DNA of 64,000 nucleotides, taken from contig CP087207.1 of assembly GCA_020912385.1 (NCBI GenBank), positions 3,348,001-3,412,000 of the forward strand, in the 5' to 3' direction. The notes below the pieces were generated by a model that had not been told where the DNA came from, did no database searches, and saw nothing but the letters and a program-made list of their open reading frames with translations. The DNA comes from Neofusicoccum parvum (lineage: Eukaryota > Ascomycota > Dothideomycetes > Botryosphaeriales > Botryosphaeriaceae). How positions within the stretch are numbered: the first letter of the stretch is position 1; every line of letters begins with the position of its first letter. Below, piece by piece: positions 48,691 to 59,438 of this stretch. A program made the position numbers and the translations under genes.

Positions 48691-49873
48691 GGCGTCGGAA
48701 GGTGCGGTGATTGCTTAGAACAAAAAGTTCGGAGATATCCAATGGCGGATGAAGCGGCGCGGCGATGCAGAACTGCGGCGCGTCTCGACGACGTTCAGAG
48801 GTGGGGTGGAGGGGAGCTTTGGGCTGCGCGCTGCTTGCTGTCAGCCAGCTGTTTGCGACGGAGGTAAACGCGAGGCCTGGGCAAGCAAGACTTACCGAGC
48901 TCGCGGAAGGCAGTGGCGGGCGGCGGCGGGGTTGATCGGCGGGCGGAAAAGAGAGAGGACGCGGGCGGCGACACGGCGAGGAGAGGAGGAGGGTGCGGGA
49001 GGACGGAGGACGGAGGGGGGAGAGGAGGGTGATGGGAGCGGGAGAGTGCAAGGGAGTCGGTTGATGCGTGTGTGGAGCGGAGGTGGTGTCGCGGTGCTTG
49101 GTGGAGAAAGGCGGCGGCGGGCACAGGGCATTTCACGCGGGCGCGCGGGCAGCAAGCGAGCGACAGCAGCTTCTGCCACAGCTCAGGCCCGGCGCCCGTT
49201 GTGCCCGCCTGCCGCCCAGCAAAGGCCCACGCACACGCCCACGCATCACATCACCTCCACGCCCGCCGCCCTCAACGTGCATCCCTTGCCAATCTGCTGC
49301 TCAGCCTGCTGCTGCACCGGCTGCTTGACAACTGTACCGCGCTAGCCGCTGCCCTGGCCCGGCAAGCCCAAGCTGCGGCTGCGCTGCTGCTGCTGCTGCT
49401 GGCTGGACAGCAGCCGCGCGCAACGGGCGGCGCGTCATTGCCCGTGCCTACGCCGCGCGCACATGGAGCAGGCGCGCTGCCGTGTCTCTTGCCCGCACAG
49501 CGCCCGCGCTGAGAAATCAGAAATCAGAACCCGGTGGTGAGAGCGGAGAGCGTCTACCGCGCGCCCGCACGGCCGGCATCAGACCCACCAGCAGGCCCAG
49601 ACGCCGCGGTATGGACGCTGCCATGTCGGATGCGCGCTCTCCGGTGCCTGATTCGGCCGGAGCTCGCACGCAGGCACACGTACGCCTCGAAAACACGACT
49701 CAATTGCACGCGCCTGCGATAGGAATGATGGGTGGCTAGCTTGCGGGACGGTGCACCAGCCGCCTGGAGCTAGCTGTGCGAGACCTGGTTACACGCCTCC
49801 AATCGCATCCCGATCCAACTGCCCGGCTCTCCCGCCAACGGCGGCCCTCACAGGATGCCCAAGACCGCCTGTC
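48691..49873. other. Intergenic between two minus-strand genes
   Basis: 1.18 kb holding the KH-gene promoter and the alcohol dehydrogenase 3' flank. A (CTG)6 run lies at 49384-49401. No gene is seen. Confidence 0.5.
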
Positions 49874-51226
49874 CTACTGCTGCGCTTGGAACACCACCTT
49901 CTGCGCCTTCATCTTGTCGAAGATGTCGTAGCCCTCAATTGCCTCGGACAGCGGCATGACCTTGTCCGCCATGAAGCCCAGCAGATGCTGCTTCTTCTGG
50001 AGCGCTTCCAGCGCCTGCGGGAAGATGGACCGCACTGGGCATCGTCCCATCTGGATGCGCAGATTCTTCCCGTATGCTTGGTTCCCTGTCCACGGGATCT
50101 GCGGCCAGAGTCAGTATAATCCCCACGACTCATGAGACGCCAAGCGAGACTTGCCTCGCCGTTGTGCACTCCAACGCTGCTAATGGTCCCCCATGGCCTG
50201 AGAATGTCGAAACCCAGCTTCAGCGCAGGGCTCAGTCCAACCACTTCGATCACCACGTCCGCTCCACGCCCCTGCGTGACATCCTTGATTCTCTTGTCCA
50301 GCCCTTCGCGATCGGTCTGGAAATTCAATGGCTCAGCGCCGAGGCTCTTGGCAAGGTCCAGCCTGCTCTCGATGCTGTCGACGGCGAAGAGGTGTTTTGG
50401 CTTGTAGTCCGCAGCATTGATGAGGGCGCAGAGGCCGACGGGACCACATCCAATCACCACAACCGTCGCCTCTGCGATATCCTCCTTGGACAGCGAGGAA
50501 AAAGCATTTGAAGCAGCAAAGTAGCCTGTGGGGAATATGTCGGCCATGAGGACCAGTTTGTTTTCTTCAATCTCCGGCGGCGCTTTCATGACCGTCGAAT
50601 CTGCCAATGGCACGCGCACCTGTTCTTGTTTAGAGCATGACCAACGCAAGGGGTTTTAGAAAATCGCAACAGTCTAAACCACGCAGAGTGTTTGAAGCGT
50701 TCATCCGAACAAGTTCAGCGTCTTGATCACTGCCCTTTTCGTCGGAACGAATGCCTCAATCACCCGTGTAGCGGTCGTGTTCTTCCACTGTACCATTCTC
50801 TGCAATAACTTCATGAAACCAAATAGTTGAACAGGGTGTCAAACTCACGTATTCAGCCTGCGCCCCATCCAATGCTGCGCACCCAAACAACAGGCACTTC
50901 TCACACCTCGACGAGAAGCCTTTCTTGCAATAGAAGCACTGCCCACAGCTCACCGTGAAAGGGCTCACAACCCGATCACCCTTCTTCACCGTCTTCACGT
51001 CCGCGCCCACGTCTTCGACCGTGCCAGTGAACTCGTGGCCCATGATGAAGCCGGTCGGGCTGGGCTGGTGCCCGCGGAACACGTGCAGCTCGCTGCCGCA
51101 CAGCGCCGTGTACTCGACCTTTACGACGATGTCGGTCGAGTCCTGGATCTTCGGCACGGGGCGATCTTCCAGAGCGACCTTGCCGGGGCCCTTGAAGACC
51201 ACGGCGCGCATCGTGGATTTCGACAT
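49874..51226 (-). CDS. Zinc-dependent alcohol dehydrogenase (MDR family)
   Basis: Exons on the minus strand are 51226-50849, 50619-50155 and 50098-49874, giving 355 residues. Start chosen: MSKSTMRAVVFKGPG. Catalytic zinc ligands are Cys43 and His64-Glu65 (GHE); structural zinc is bound by Cys94, 97, 100 and 108. The Rossmann motif is VVVIGCGPVGLCA, with an Asp in AVDSIESR that favours NAD. The end is QAYGKNLRIQMGRCPVRSIFPQALE, typical of fungal zinc alcohol/polyol dehydrogenases; the substrate is unknown. The first intron is long for this window (229 bp). The second (50099-50154) has a GC donor, GAG|GCAAGT, with a normal AG acceptor; the junction gives GVHNGEIPWTGNQ, which fits the family, so the GC donor is well supported. 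Confidence 0.92.
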
Positions 51227-51861
51227 TGCTGGCTGGCGTTGTTCGCTTTCAGATGTCCGGATAGATGAGGGAGGTTGAGAGTGCTGATATTCTCGGATTA
51301 AGAACACGTTGATTCAGTAGCAATTAGGTGTCTGAAAAAACGCCTGCGAGGCTCGCGCCTCGACGTGGGCTGACAGCTGCTTTATGCCGATGTCATAGCA
51401 GCAAGGTCCGAGGCTCCAGGGCTCTACAGCCCCTCCTTCCCTGCCCGCTTCCGCTACCCCGCATATGCAGAGTTGGTCGCGCCGCCCGTGACGCACGCCT
51501 GGGTCACGCCGAGTCAAGAGCCAGTATGAGTTTGGAATTGACGGTTACCTTACGGTTTGTAGCGGCTTGTACCAAAAAGGAAAAACGGGTGAATGGAAGC
51601 AGACCCCATTATTCGAGATGCGCAATGTGCGGGTCCCAATTTGGCAAGTCCGATGAAATACCCACCACCTCCATGACCCAATCAAAAGTCAGATGCCAAA
51701 AAAGTCGACGCCAAATGAGAGGTTCCCAAGTGTTTGAGAGCAGACCCCTGGAGACGCCGACGTGCTCCAAAACACCATGCAGTCCACCAACTCCCATATG
51801 CAAATATCCCAGCCTCGCTCTGGGCCCAAAGGCCCTCTGTACGCTTGTCCTGACGATGCTC
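51227..51861. other. Intergenic between two minus-strand genes
   Basis: 635 bp with the dehydrogenase promoter and Yippee 3' flank; several overlapping short frames, none convincing. Confidence 0.5.
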
Positions 51862-52268
51862 CTACGTGACTGTGCACAACAGCTCGGCCTCGAGAATGAA
51901 CTTTCCCTCCTTGTACTTTTCCGATGCCTCGTATGCCTTGTCGTACTTCCAGCCAACCGTCTCCTTGCACTGCCTGCACTGGATGTCGCGCACGATGTGC
52001 CTACCGGTCGTCATGTTGCGCTCGCCGGGTTCGCCCTGGGTGATGTTGACGACGGAATCGAAGAGGTAGGCCTTGCCATGCTGGCCGCGGAAGTTCTGCA
52101 CATCCTCCTGGGTTAGGATTGAAGTGGCAAGCTAGTGAGGCTGGAGGAGGCGGTGGCGCATGTACTAACCCGGCTGATGATGTCGTCGTGGTTCGACAGG
52201 TGCGTCTTGCAGTTCTTGCAGCCGTAGATACGGTGCGAGTTGAGGTAGACGTTGTACGTGAGACCCAT
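51862..52268 (-). CDS. Yippee-family zinc-binding protein
   Basis: Exons on the minus strand are 52268-52170 and 52107-51862 (62-bp GT-AG intron, phase 0), giving 114 residues, the usual family length. Two CxxC pairs bind one zinc: Cys17/Cys20 (GCKNC) and Cys77/Cys80 (QCRQC). Family marks are HLSNHDDIISR, FRGQHGKAYLFDSVVNI, GRHIVRDIQC and GWKYDKAYEASEKYKEGKFILE. The fold is the beta-tent shared with cereblon and Mis18, and human relatives act near the centrosome and spindle or in ubiquitin-ligase modules. Fungal members are mostly uncharacterised. The start codon at 52268 gives MGLTYNVYLNSHRIYG, matching the family; the open frame upstream is UTR. Confidence 0.95.
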
Positions 52269-54749
52269 CTTCGCGAGGCTGGGCCGGTGGGCGCCTTGGG
52301 TCTTGTCGAACGCGAAGCTGGAAGCTGCTGCAGGAGTGTCGCGCGGGTGCAAAGTGGCCCGCAGACGGCGCACGTTAAGGATGTGTTTGCTGTGGTGTGT
52401 CGTAAGGGTCCAGGTGGAGAGGCAGATATGACGGGATCCCGGCTAAGGAGACCGCGTCGGCACGGCCACCTCCGAGAGCTTGAAGCGTTTGAAGCTGCGA
52501 GGGAGCTTCTGTTGGAGCTTATATATGGGGCTTGGGAGCACCTATAAACCTGAACCAGTTGCGCAACGCACAGGTTACCCAGATCCTTCGCACAGGTGCG
52601 ACGCGCGCAACCACCCAGCCTCGCTGACTTGCTGGCGCTGGAGGCGGTGACGTAGGGCGGCCTGGGGAGACTGTGTCGGAGGGAGAGTGCGAGGGCGAGC
52701 TGGGGCGGCGCAGACAGCAGCCGTGAGCAGCAGCTTGGGGAGCGGCAGCGGCGTGAGAGCGCCCAGGTGAGCAGCGATGGTGTGAGTCGAGAGCAGGAAG
52801 TCGTGAGATATGGATAGAGGCGGGCAAGTGGGGAGCTCCCAGCTGCATCAAACGGGCGCCGTCACGTGTGGCAGTGGAACAGCCGCGCTGCAACAGGCCG
52901 GCGACTCATGAACGCAGCAGTTCCAAGGCAGCCTGAGCGACGGTAGCCGTGACTGGCTGCTGACATGCGCCCGCCGCGATCCGAGTGCGGCAGTGATGGG
53001 GTCTTCACGCAGGGCGACGAGAGCGGGCATGGATTCTCCCGCGGCCCAAGCTGCAAGTTCAGGCACCGTATCGATAAAGTCTCCGTCCGCTCTCCCGCCG
53101 CGGATCACTCTCTCCCTCACCGTTCGCAGAGCATCTGGCCGATCGTGGCCGTCATTTCCTGGGCGCTGCTGCGGGTTTTCCATGTTTCACAGTGTCTTGC
53201 TCGGTGCGACAGCCTTGTCTTGGAAGATGGCAGTCCGGACGCATCCATCATCACCATCCCATAGCCAACAAGTGGGGTAGCTCCGCCAAAGCAATGGCGC
53301 TGCATGCCAGCGCGTGATTAAGCTTTGTGATGACGGATTGAATCACCGCTCCATGACTGGTCCTGGCCATGGCGGCTTATCTGACATAGCATGTCGTTGA
53401 TTGTACGCACTGCATGATGCAAAGGGTCATGCGCACAATCCGTGTGGTTGGCCATCTCCAGCCCAGGAACTGTACACAAAGCTCAAGTGGGACATACGAG
53501 TGCTCATTTTGTTGGTGGAAGCATGAGCTAGCGTTGTGAGATCACTCAAACAGACCGCTAAGGGCTTCCAAGTTTGCTTCGCATTTCGAAGGCAATTTCG
53601 CCCATCCCTATAGCGAACGGAGTAGATGACTTCCTTAAATGAAAGAGGGTGAGCACTCCTACAAGTACTAATTCCAAACGACTAGAGGTACTGTCGGCGA
53701 CGGCCAGCAAAGAGAGCACATATTCTGTTGGATGGCTGATCAACACGAAATACCACTTAGTCATGGAGAGTCAAGGCAATTATTCGAATATCTGGCAATT
53801 TGCTTCTGAGTGTTTGTGTCCACGAAGCTGCTTCAATGCCCCAGCCAGCCATGCTTATCGAGAGCAATCCGTACCAGCCGTCACCTGCAGCATCATTGTA
53901 TGCGGAGTCAAGCGCAGTGGCAGCACACTGGAAAATTGATACATTTGTATACATGTCCTCGCGACTCGGTGACCAGCAGCAGCAGTCGATGTCATGCCAG
54001 CCATAGAACACGGCGAGACTCGGGGTCGGTGTGGCAGCCGTCCACAAGATTGTGCCTTGCCATCGCGGTTGCGGCTCTTGACACGCCTCGCAGTGGCTGC
54101 ATCGCTTTGTGATGTCGTACAACCCTCCCTTTTGCTGAAAGACACTAGGAAGTGTGTCAGGACATCTTCCGGTAGTTGTTTGTAGACGGGCGTGCGCGGA
54201 GAGCAGCGTGACAGGTTTATATACATAATATGGTCCGGGATGGTGACGCAGCGGGAGGCCTGACCAGCCGCTAGCGCGACAAAGGTTGCAAACAGGCGCC
54301 GAGCCACAGGATCTCGTTGCGATCCGGACGCCACGCACGGGAGGATGTTGCGCGATAACGATATCAGAGAAAATTCGACGCCCGGGATCAAGCGCTGCTC
54401 TCACGCTGCGTGCGCGCTCGCGCGCTCCATTGGACGGCGCAGGCGGTTGCTGCGCGACGCTGCGCAGCTCCAGGCCATTGGGCGGCGCTGCGAGACGAGA
54501 TAGCAGTCAGCAGCGCGTAAACAGAGGCCGCGGCCACGAGTTCTTGCGCTGGCGTGGAATGTTCCCGAATGCACTGCAGATCCCAGCCGCGTCTGCCTTG
54601 GGTGCCCGCTGTTCGACTCCGTTTAGCTCCTCCCTCTAGGCCGTCTTTGCTACATTTTTTTGGACGCCCAGCAGCCTGTCCGTCCCGCCCTGCCTGTCTC
54701 TGAATAAGCGTCCGTGAAGTAGCGCCATTCCGCCGACCGCTCGCCTCTC
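52269..54749. other. 2.5-kb intergenic, divergent promoters
   Basis: Between the Yippee gene and the J-protein gene. Short frames on both strands at 53750-54400 look random. No RNA gene or repeat was recognised. Confidence 0.5.
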
Positions 54750-57082
54750 ATGGTTCTGCCCGGCATTTTCTCCAAAAAGCAGACGAAGAAGCCGACCGAC
54801 AGCTCAGCCTCTCCACCACCCACCAACAGGCAGCACGAGCACTCGGCCCGCACCAGCACGCCACCTGCCTCGCCCGAGAAGAGGCCCTCGAGCCAGAGCC
54901 AACGCAGCTCGCACAGCGCACGCTCCTCTCCCGTCAAGGATCGTCACCGGAGGTCCGACTCGTCCCCCACCAAAAAGTCGGCCTTCTCGCGCTCCTCGCA
55001 ACCCTACGACCCCGACACCCACCCACTCAACCTGCCACCCGAGGAGCGCCGTCGCCTGTCAGCCCTGTCCAAGATGAGCGAGCAGCAGAGCGCACCGTCC
55101 ACGCCCATGGACGTCGACCGCGAGGCCACCGCCTCGCCCACCCCGAAGCCAAACGGCACCGCCCAAGAGCCAAATGGCGACAGCGCTGCTCCGCCCCCGC
55201 CGCCGCACCGCACGCCCACCAGCCCGCCGCCCTCGAGCGAGCCTGTCGATGCCGAGGCGTGCAAGGCTGCCGGCAACAAGTTCTTCAAGGCCAAGGACTA
55301 CACCAAGGCTATCCAGGAGTACACGAAGGGTATGTGCGCTCCGCCTCTTTTTTTCTCAGCCTCGAAATTTCGTTGGTTTTGGAATTGTTCGTCTCACGCT
55401 TGGCATGGGTTCCCTGTCCAGCATGTGTTACCGCTGCTAGCTCCCACCTGCAGCAGTCCTACATAGCCGAGCCAGCAATTGCCCACCCCAGCGCACTCGA
55501 TATTACACTTCTGGTGCCGTTGCTGACGAGTGATTTACAGCTATTGAGGCCGATCCCAAGTCTGCTACCTACAGGTCCAACCGCGCCGCAGCGTTGATCT
55601 CCGCGAACCGCTTCCCCGAGGCTCTGGAGGACTGCAAGACCGCTGATGATCTCGAGCCGAACAACCCCAAGATCCTCCACAGGTTAGCGCGTGTCTACAC
55701 GGCTCTTGGCCGCCCGCAGGATGCTCTGGAGGTGTACGAAAAGGCCAATGCGAGCGCAACGGATAAGGCGAATGCCCAGGCTATGGCGAACCACTTGTCG
55801 CAGGCTGAGGATCAGCTGCGCACCGGATCTTCCGGCTCCATGGTCATCCACGCGCTTGACCAAGCAGAGAAGAACCTCGGAACTGGTGTTTCCATCCCTA
55901 GAAAGTGGAGGCTGATGCGCGGCGAGGCTTACTTGAAGATGGGCAACGTCAATGCTTTGGGCGAGGCTCAGAATCAGGCTATGACGCTGCTGCGGGCCAA
56001 CAGCGCGGATCCGGAGGCTCTGGTGCTCCGTGGACGCTCTCTATATGCCCAGGGCGACAACCCCAAGGCCATCCAGCACTTCAGGCAAGCTCTAGCCTGC
56101 GATCCCGACTTCAAGGACGCGGTCAAGTGGCTACGCACGGTCCAGAAGCTGGACAGGATGAAGGAGGAGGGCAACCAGGCCTTCAAGAGCGGAAAGTACA
56201 AGGACGCAGTCGACATCTACACGCAAGCCCTTGAGGTGGATCCGCAGAACAAGGGCACGAACTCCAAGATCCTCCAGAACCGTGCTACTGCCAACATCAA
56301 GGTAAGCGATCTAAATATGTGATCGGATCAGTATCTAACAAACATTTGCAGCTCAAGAACTACCAGCAATCTGTGGATGACTGCACGCGTGCTCTCGAGC
56401 TTGACTCTTCATACCTGAAGGCTCGGAAGACGAAGGCGAAGGCTCTGGGTGAATTGGGCCAGTTCGATGCCGCTATCCATGAACTCAACGCCGTCAAGGA
56501 CAGCAACCCTGGTGAACCTGGAATCCAGAAGGACATTCGCAACATGGAGCTTGAATCTAAGAAGGCCAAGCGGAAGGACTACTACAAGATTCTCGGTGTC
56601 GAGAAGGATGCGGATGACAATCAAATCAAGAAGGCCTACCGCAAGCTGGCCATTGTCCATCATCCTGACAAGAACCCCGACGACCCGGAGGCTGCGGAGC
56701 GCTTCAAGGATATTGGCGAGGCTTACGAGACGCTGAGCGATCCTCAGTAAGTAATTTGATCAACGGCTCAGCTGTGTAGAGATTGTCGAGGAAGGCCTTT
56801 CTTGCTAATTACTTGTTTAACAGGAAGCGTGCGCGCTACGATAGCGGCGAAGATCTCATGGACCCGGCTGACATGTTCGGCGGCGGCGGCTTCGGCGGCG
56901 GCATGGGCGGTGGCATGGGTGGTGGTGTCAACATTAGCCCTGAGATGCTGTTCAACATGATGGGCGGCGGTATGGGAGGGGGCGGCGGTGGCTTCGGCGG
57001 CTTCCAGGGCCATGCTGGTGGTTTCCCTGGTGGTGCTCGTGGAAGAGGTGGGCCGCAATTCTCCGGAGGTTTCCCGTTCTAG
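54750..57082 (+). CDS. TPR and J-domain co-chaperone (DNAJC7-like)
   Basis: Exons 54750-55329, 55541-56301, 56352-56746 and 56824-57082 give 664 residues; all introns are GT-AG and in phase. It is a cytosolic Hsp70/Hsp90 co-chaperone. The N-terminal 165 residues are Ser/Pro-rich and disordered. TPR repeats run from about 170 ([20 protein letters not shown]) to about 505, with the repeat-like [19 protein letters not shown]. The J domain covers about 521-580 ([21 protein letters not shown]) with the HPD motif in VHHPDKNP, needed to stimulate Hsp70. A Gly/Met-rich tail ends GGFPF, as usual in fungal orthologues. A 50-bp cryptic intron at 57048-57097 would bypass this stop and add a tail of about 200 residues. 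The first intron (211 bp) is unusually long. Confidence 0.93.
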
Positions 57083-57097
57083 CTTACTGCTCCCCAG

Positions 57098-57705
57098 GTA
57101 ATCGAAGCACTGGATCCGCCCGTGGTGGCAGTGGAGAAAGTACGACGAATCGGGGTGGCACCGGCAATGTGCCTCGTGGCGGTGGAAGCACTGGCAAAGC
57201 GACGACTGCTAGTGGCGATTCGAAGACTGGTACAGCCGGTGGTGTTGGCTCTACCCGTAGCGCTGGCAAGTCTGGTGGTTCTGTTGTGAAGGAAACTACC
57301 GCCAATCCTGGTAATGTTGGTACTGGAAAGACGGATGTGCGAACCCCCGGCAAGATCTCAACCCCTAGCAAGACTTCGATCGCTAGCAACACTTCGACTG
57401 CTGGCAAGACTCCGGCCGCTGGAAAGACTTCAACTACTGGAAGCGTGTCGGCAACTGGCAACTTGTCTAAGCCTGGCATGGCAACTACCCCTGGCACGAC
57501 TTCGACTCCTGGCAAGACTTCAACTCCTGGCAAAACTTCAACTCCCAGCAAGATTTCAACTCCCGTCAAGGCTGCTACCCCTAGCAAGGTAGCAAGTTCC
57601 AGCAAGGCAGCAACTCCCGACAAGACAAGCCTTCCTGTCAGGCCCCGTGGAGCTAGAGAGCACAGCAGCCCTAAGAAAGCAGCTAGCAACAAGCCGAAAA
57701 GTTAA
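57098..57705 (+). other. Possible alternative last exon: basic Ser/Thr/Pro repeat tail
   Basis: If 57048-57097 is spliced (AGA G|GTGGGC ... CTCCCCAG|GT AAT), the J-protein frame continues to a stop at 57705 and makes an 855-residue form. The added part starts GNRSTGSARGGSGESTTN, then becomes a degenerate repeat built on TPGKTS, TPSKIS and TAGKT units (about nt 57340-57600), and ends with RPRGAREHSSPKKAASNKPKS. It has no acidic bias and would be strongly basic and disordered. Open length, codon-like periodicity and the exact 50-bp intron length support it; the conserved GGFPF end supports the short form. It may instead be 3' UTR that happens to be open. Confidence 0.45.
57340..57600 (+). repeat. 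Degenerate coding-type tandem repeat (TPGKTS units)
   Basis: An imperfect short-period repeat of the type ACTCCTGGCAAGACTTCA, clearest at about 57487-57560, drifting in both directions. It keeps a reading frame, which suggests selection at protein level or recent expansion. Confidence 0.7.
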
Positions 57706-58544
57706 ACGAATGCGCGGCCTCTCAACATGGACTGCAGAGTAACTTTCTTTCCCAAACCCCCTAGACTTTTCCAGCACAATTTCTTTCCACCGTCCCGAAC
57801 CGAAGCTTTCAGGCTATTTGCTGGTCGCTGATAACCCTTCTTTGCTCGTCCGGCCTCTTTCAATGTCCTCCCTGGTCTCGGTACTAGTTGACTGGCAATG
57901 GTGGTTGGTACATCAAAAGTGAAAGGCATCGGTTGTTGTTTTGCTTTTCGCGACTGCTTATATTCAGCATGGCATCCTTTCGGCATTTCATTAGCAGCAC
58001 GGTAGATGAGCTCTTTTCTGTTCCTATATTCTTTTCCTTCCCGGCTTGGGTGTCTGCTATAGAATTTTGGGGTCGTCCTCCTTTTTCTTTGCTTCCCCTC
58101 GTATTTCGTTGATATCGGAGGGGTTGTTCTCCAAGGACGTTTTCGTCGAGCAGTTCGGTTACGTCAGAGACTACAATCATTGCAGGCGTTCTTACCACTT
58201 CTCCTTGTATAACTTTTCGGGGACCACCTTTGTCTTTTCCGTTTCCTTTTTGCTTGTGGGGGAACGAATGGATACGTAAATCAGAGACGCCAAACGGTTG
58301 GAGAAAACAACGAGTCAGACGAAAGGGGAATGGGGCGTTTTTCACGGGGGAGCAACTGTTATAGGTATAGGTATAGGTACCTAGAGAAAAAAGAACATTC
58401 CAAAAGCCACCGAAGATCTTTTCATGGAAAGTTGAAGCATTCGTCTAAATAGTCACGTCAACTTCCTTGCCCCACGTTCCTACAAAGATGAATACTCCAA
58501 ATGCCCATGCATCAAATTCCCTCCTCCACCTCCAGAACGCCTCT
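57706..58544. other. Convergent intergenic space
   Basis: 839 bp of 3' flank. GGTATA repeats three times near 58361-58378, and a copy of the GTTGAAGCATTCGTC motif lies at about 58431-58445. Confidence 0.55.
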
Positions 58545-59438
58545 TCACAATGGTCCTTCCCCCTCCGCACTTCGCTCCTCCACCCGTGCCTCCAACGCCA
58601 GCCGATCCAACACGCCCTCCCACCCCCTCCTCACGACATCCGCCATCACGCTCCCCCTCAACCTCCGCTCCGCCTCCCCGACCGGCACCAAGCAACTCTC
58701 GTACAGCGCCTCCTCCGCATCCACGCCCGTGCCCTCGTGCCGCGGCGGCTCGTACCCGGGCCCCTCCCGCCGCAACCGGTCCGTCAGCGGCAGGTCGACC
58801 GGGTACGGGGGCGGCGGGGCGTACGGCGCGTCGGTCGCGGCGGCGGCGGTGGCTTCTCGCTCGAGCTCGGGCGGCAGGGTCTCGGCGGCGTACCAGAAGA
58901 GGACGTACTGGGTGCGGGCGGTGGCCGGGACGAGCTGGGTCCAGAGCGGCTCGACGGAGAAGGCGGCGGGGGTCTGGGAGTGGTGGTGGGAGGGGGGTTG
59001 GCGGTGGGCGATGGGGAGGGGGAGGAGGCGGTTGCGGTAGCCGGACTGGCGGGGGGGCGTCAGCGGATGAGTTCGGGTTTTTTTTTTGTTCTTTTTTTTC
59101 GGTTGGTTTTGGAGGGGTGAGGGAGAGGGGTTGGTGGGGAGGGTTGTTTCTCGCCGGCTTGCCTCTTCGAAGCCTTCCCGCTCGGCCGCTCTCTGCGTCT
59201 CCTCCCCCGCGTCCCGGCGGCCCTTGGGCAGGAACCAGTACTTGTCCCGGCTGTGGTAGCACAGCACGACGCGCGCGGAGGCGACGTGGAAGATGGCCAC
59301 GCCGCACCCAACCACCAGGTTCTGCGACGGGAAGTTGGCGACTACCGGCGGGCTGGGGCGCGGCGGGGGGTGGGTTGGTGGGCCCAGGCGCATGGAGGTG
59401 AGGAGGTCATTGGTGCGGTTGGTGTCGGTTGAGGGCAT
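58545..59438 (-). CDS. Nudix hydrolase
   Basis: Exons on the minus strand are 59438-59163 and 59045-58545, giving 258 residues. Nudix enzymes cut nucleoside diphosphates linked to other groups. The Nudix box starts at Gly73 (GRRDAGEETQRAAEREGFEE) and is completed by the splice as EESGY, fitting GX5EX7REUXEEXGU except for Gly instead of a large hydrophobic residue after RE. The splice uses a GC donor (GAG|GCAAGC) with a CCGCCAG acceptor. The 117-bp intron contains a long T/G-rich stretch on the plus strand, is a multiple of three and has no stop; retention would insert 39 residues into the active box and probably inactivate it. The substrate is unknown. The C-terminal half is Pro/Glu-rich. Confidence 0.88.
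   Translation of the reverse strand: MPSTDTNRTNDLLTSMRLGPPTHPPPRPSPPVVANFPSQNLVVGCGVAIFHVASARVVLCYHSRDKYWFLPKGRRDAGEETQRAAEREGFEEASRRETTLPTNPSPSPLQNQPKKKNKKKTRTHPLTPPRQSGYRNRLLPLPIAHRQPPSHHHSQTPAAFSVEPLWTQLVPATARTQYVLFWYAAETLPPELEREATAAAATDAPYAPPPPYPVDLPLTDRLRREGPGYEPPRHEGTGVDAEEALYESCLVPVGEAERRLRGSVMADVVRRGWEGVLDRLALEARVEERSAEGEGPL

Noticed and set aside
49384..49401. (CTG)6 run
   Set aside because: Too short to be notable in a GC-rich fungal genome; lies in non-coding DNA.
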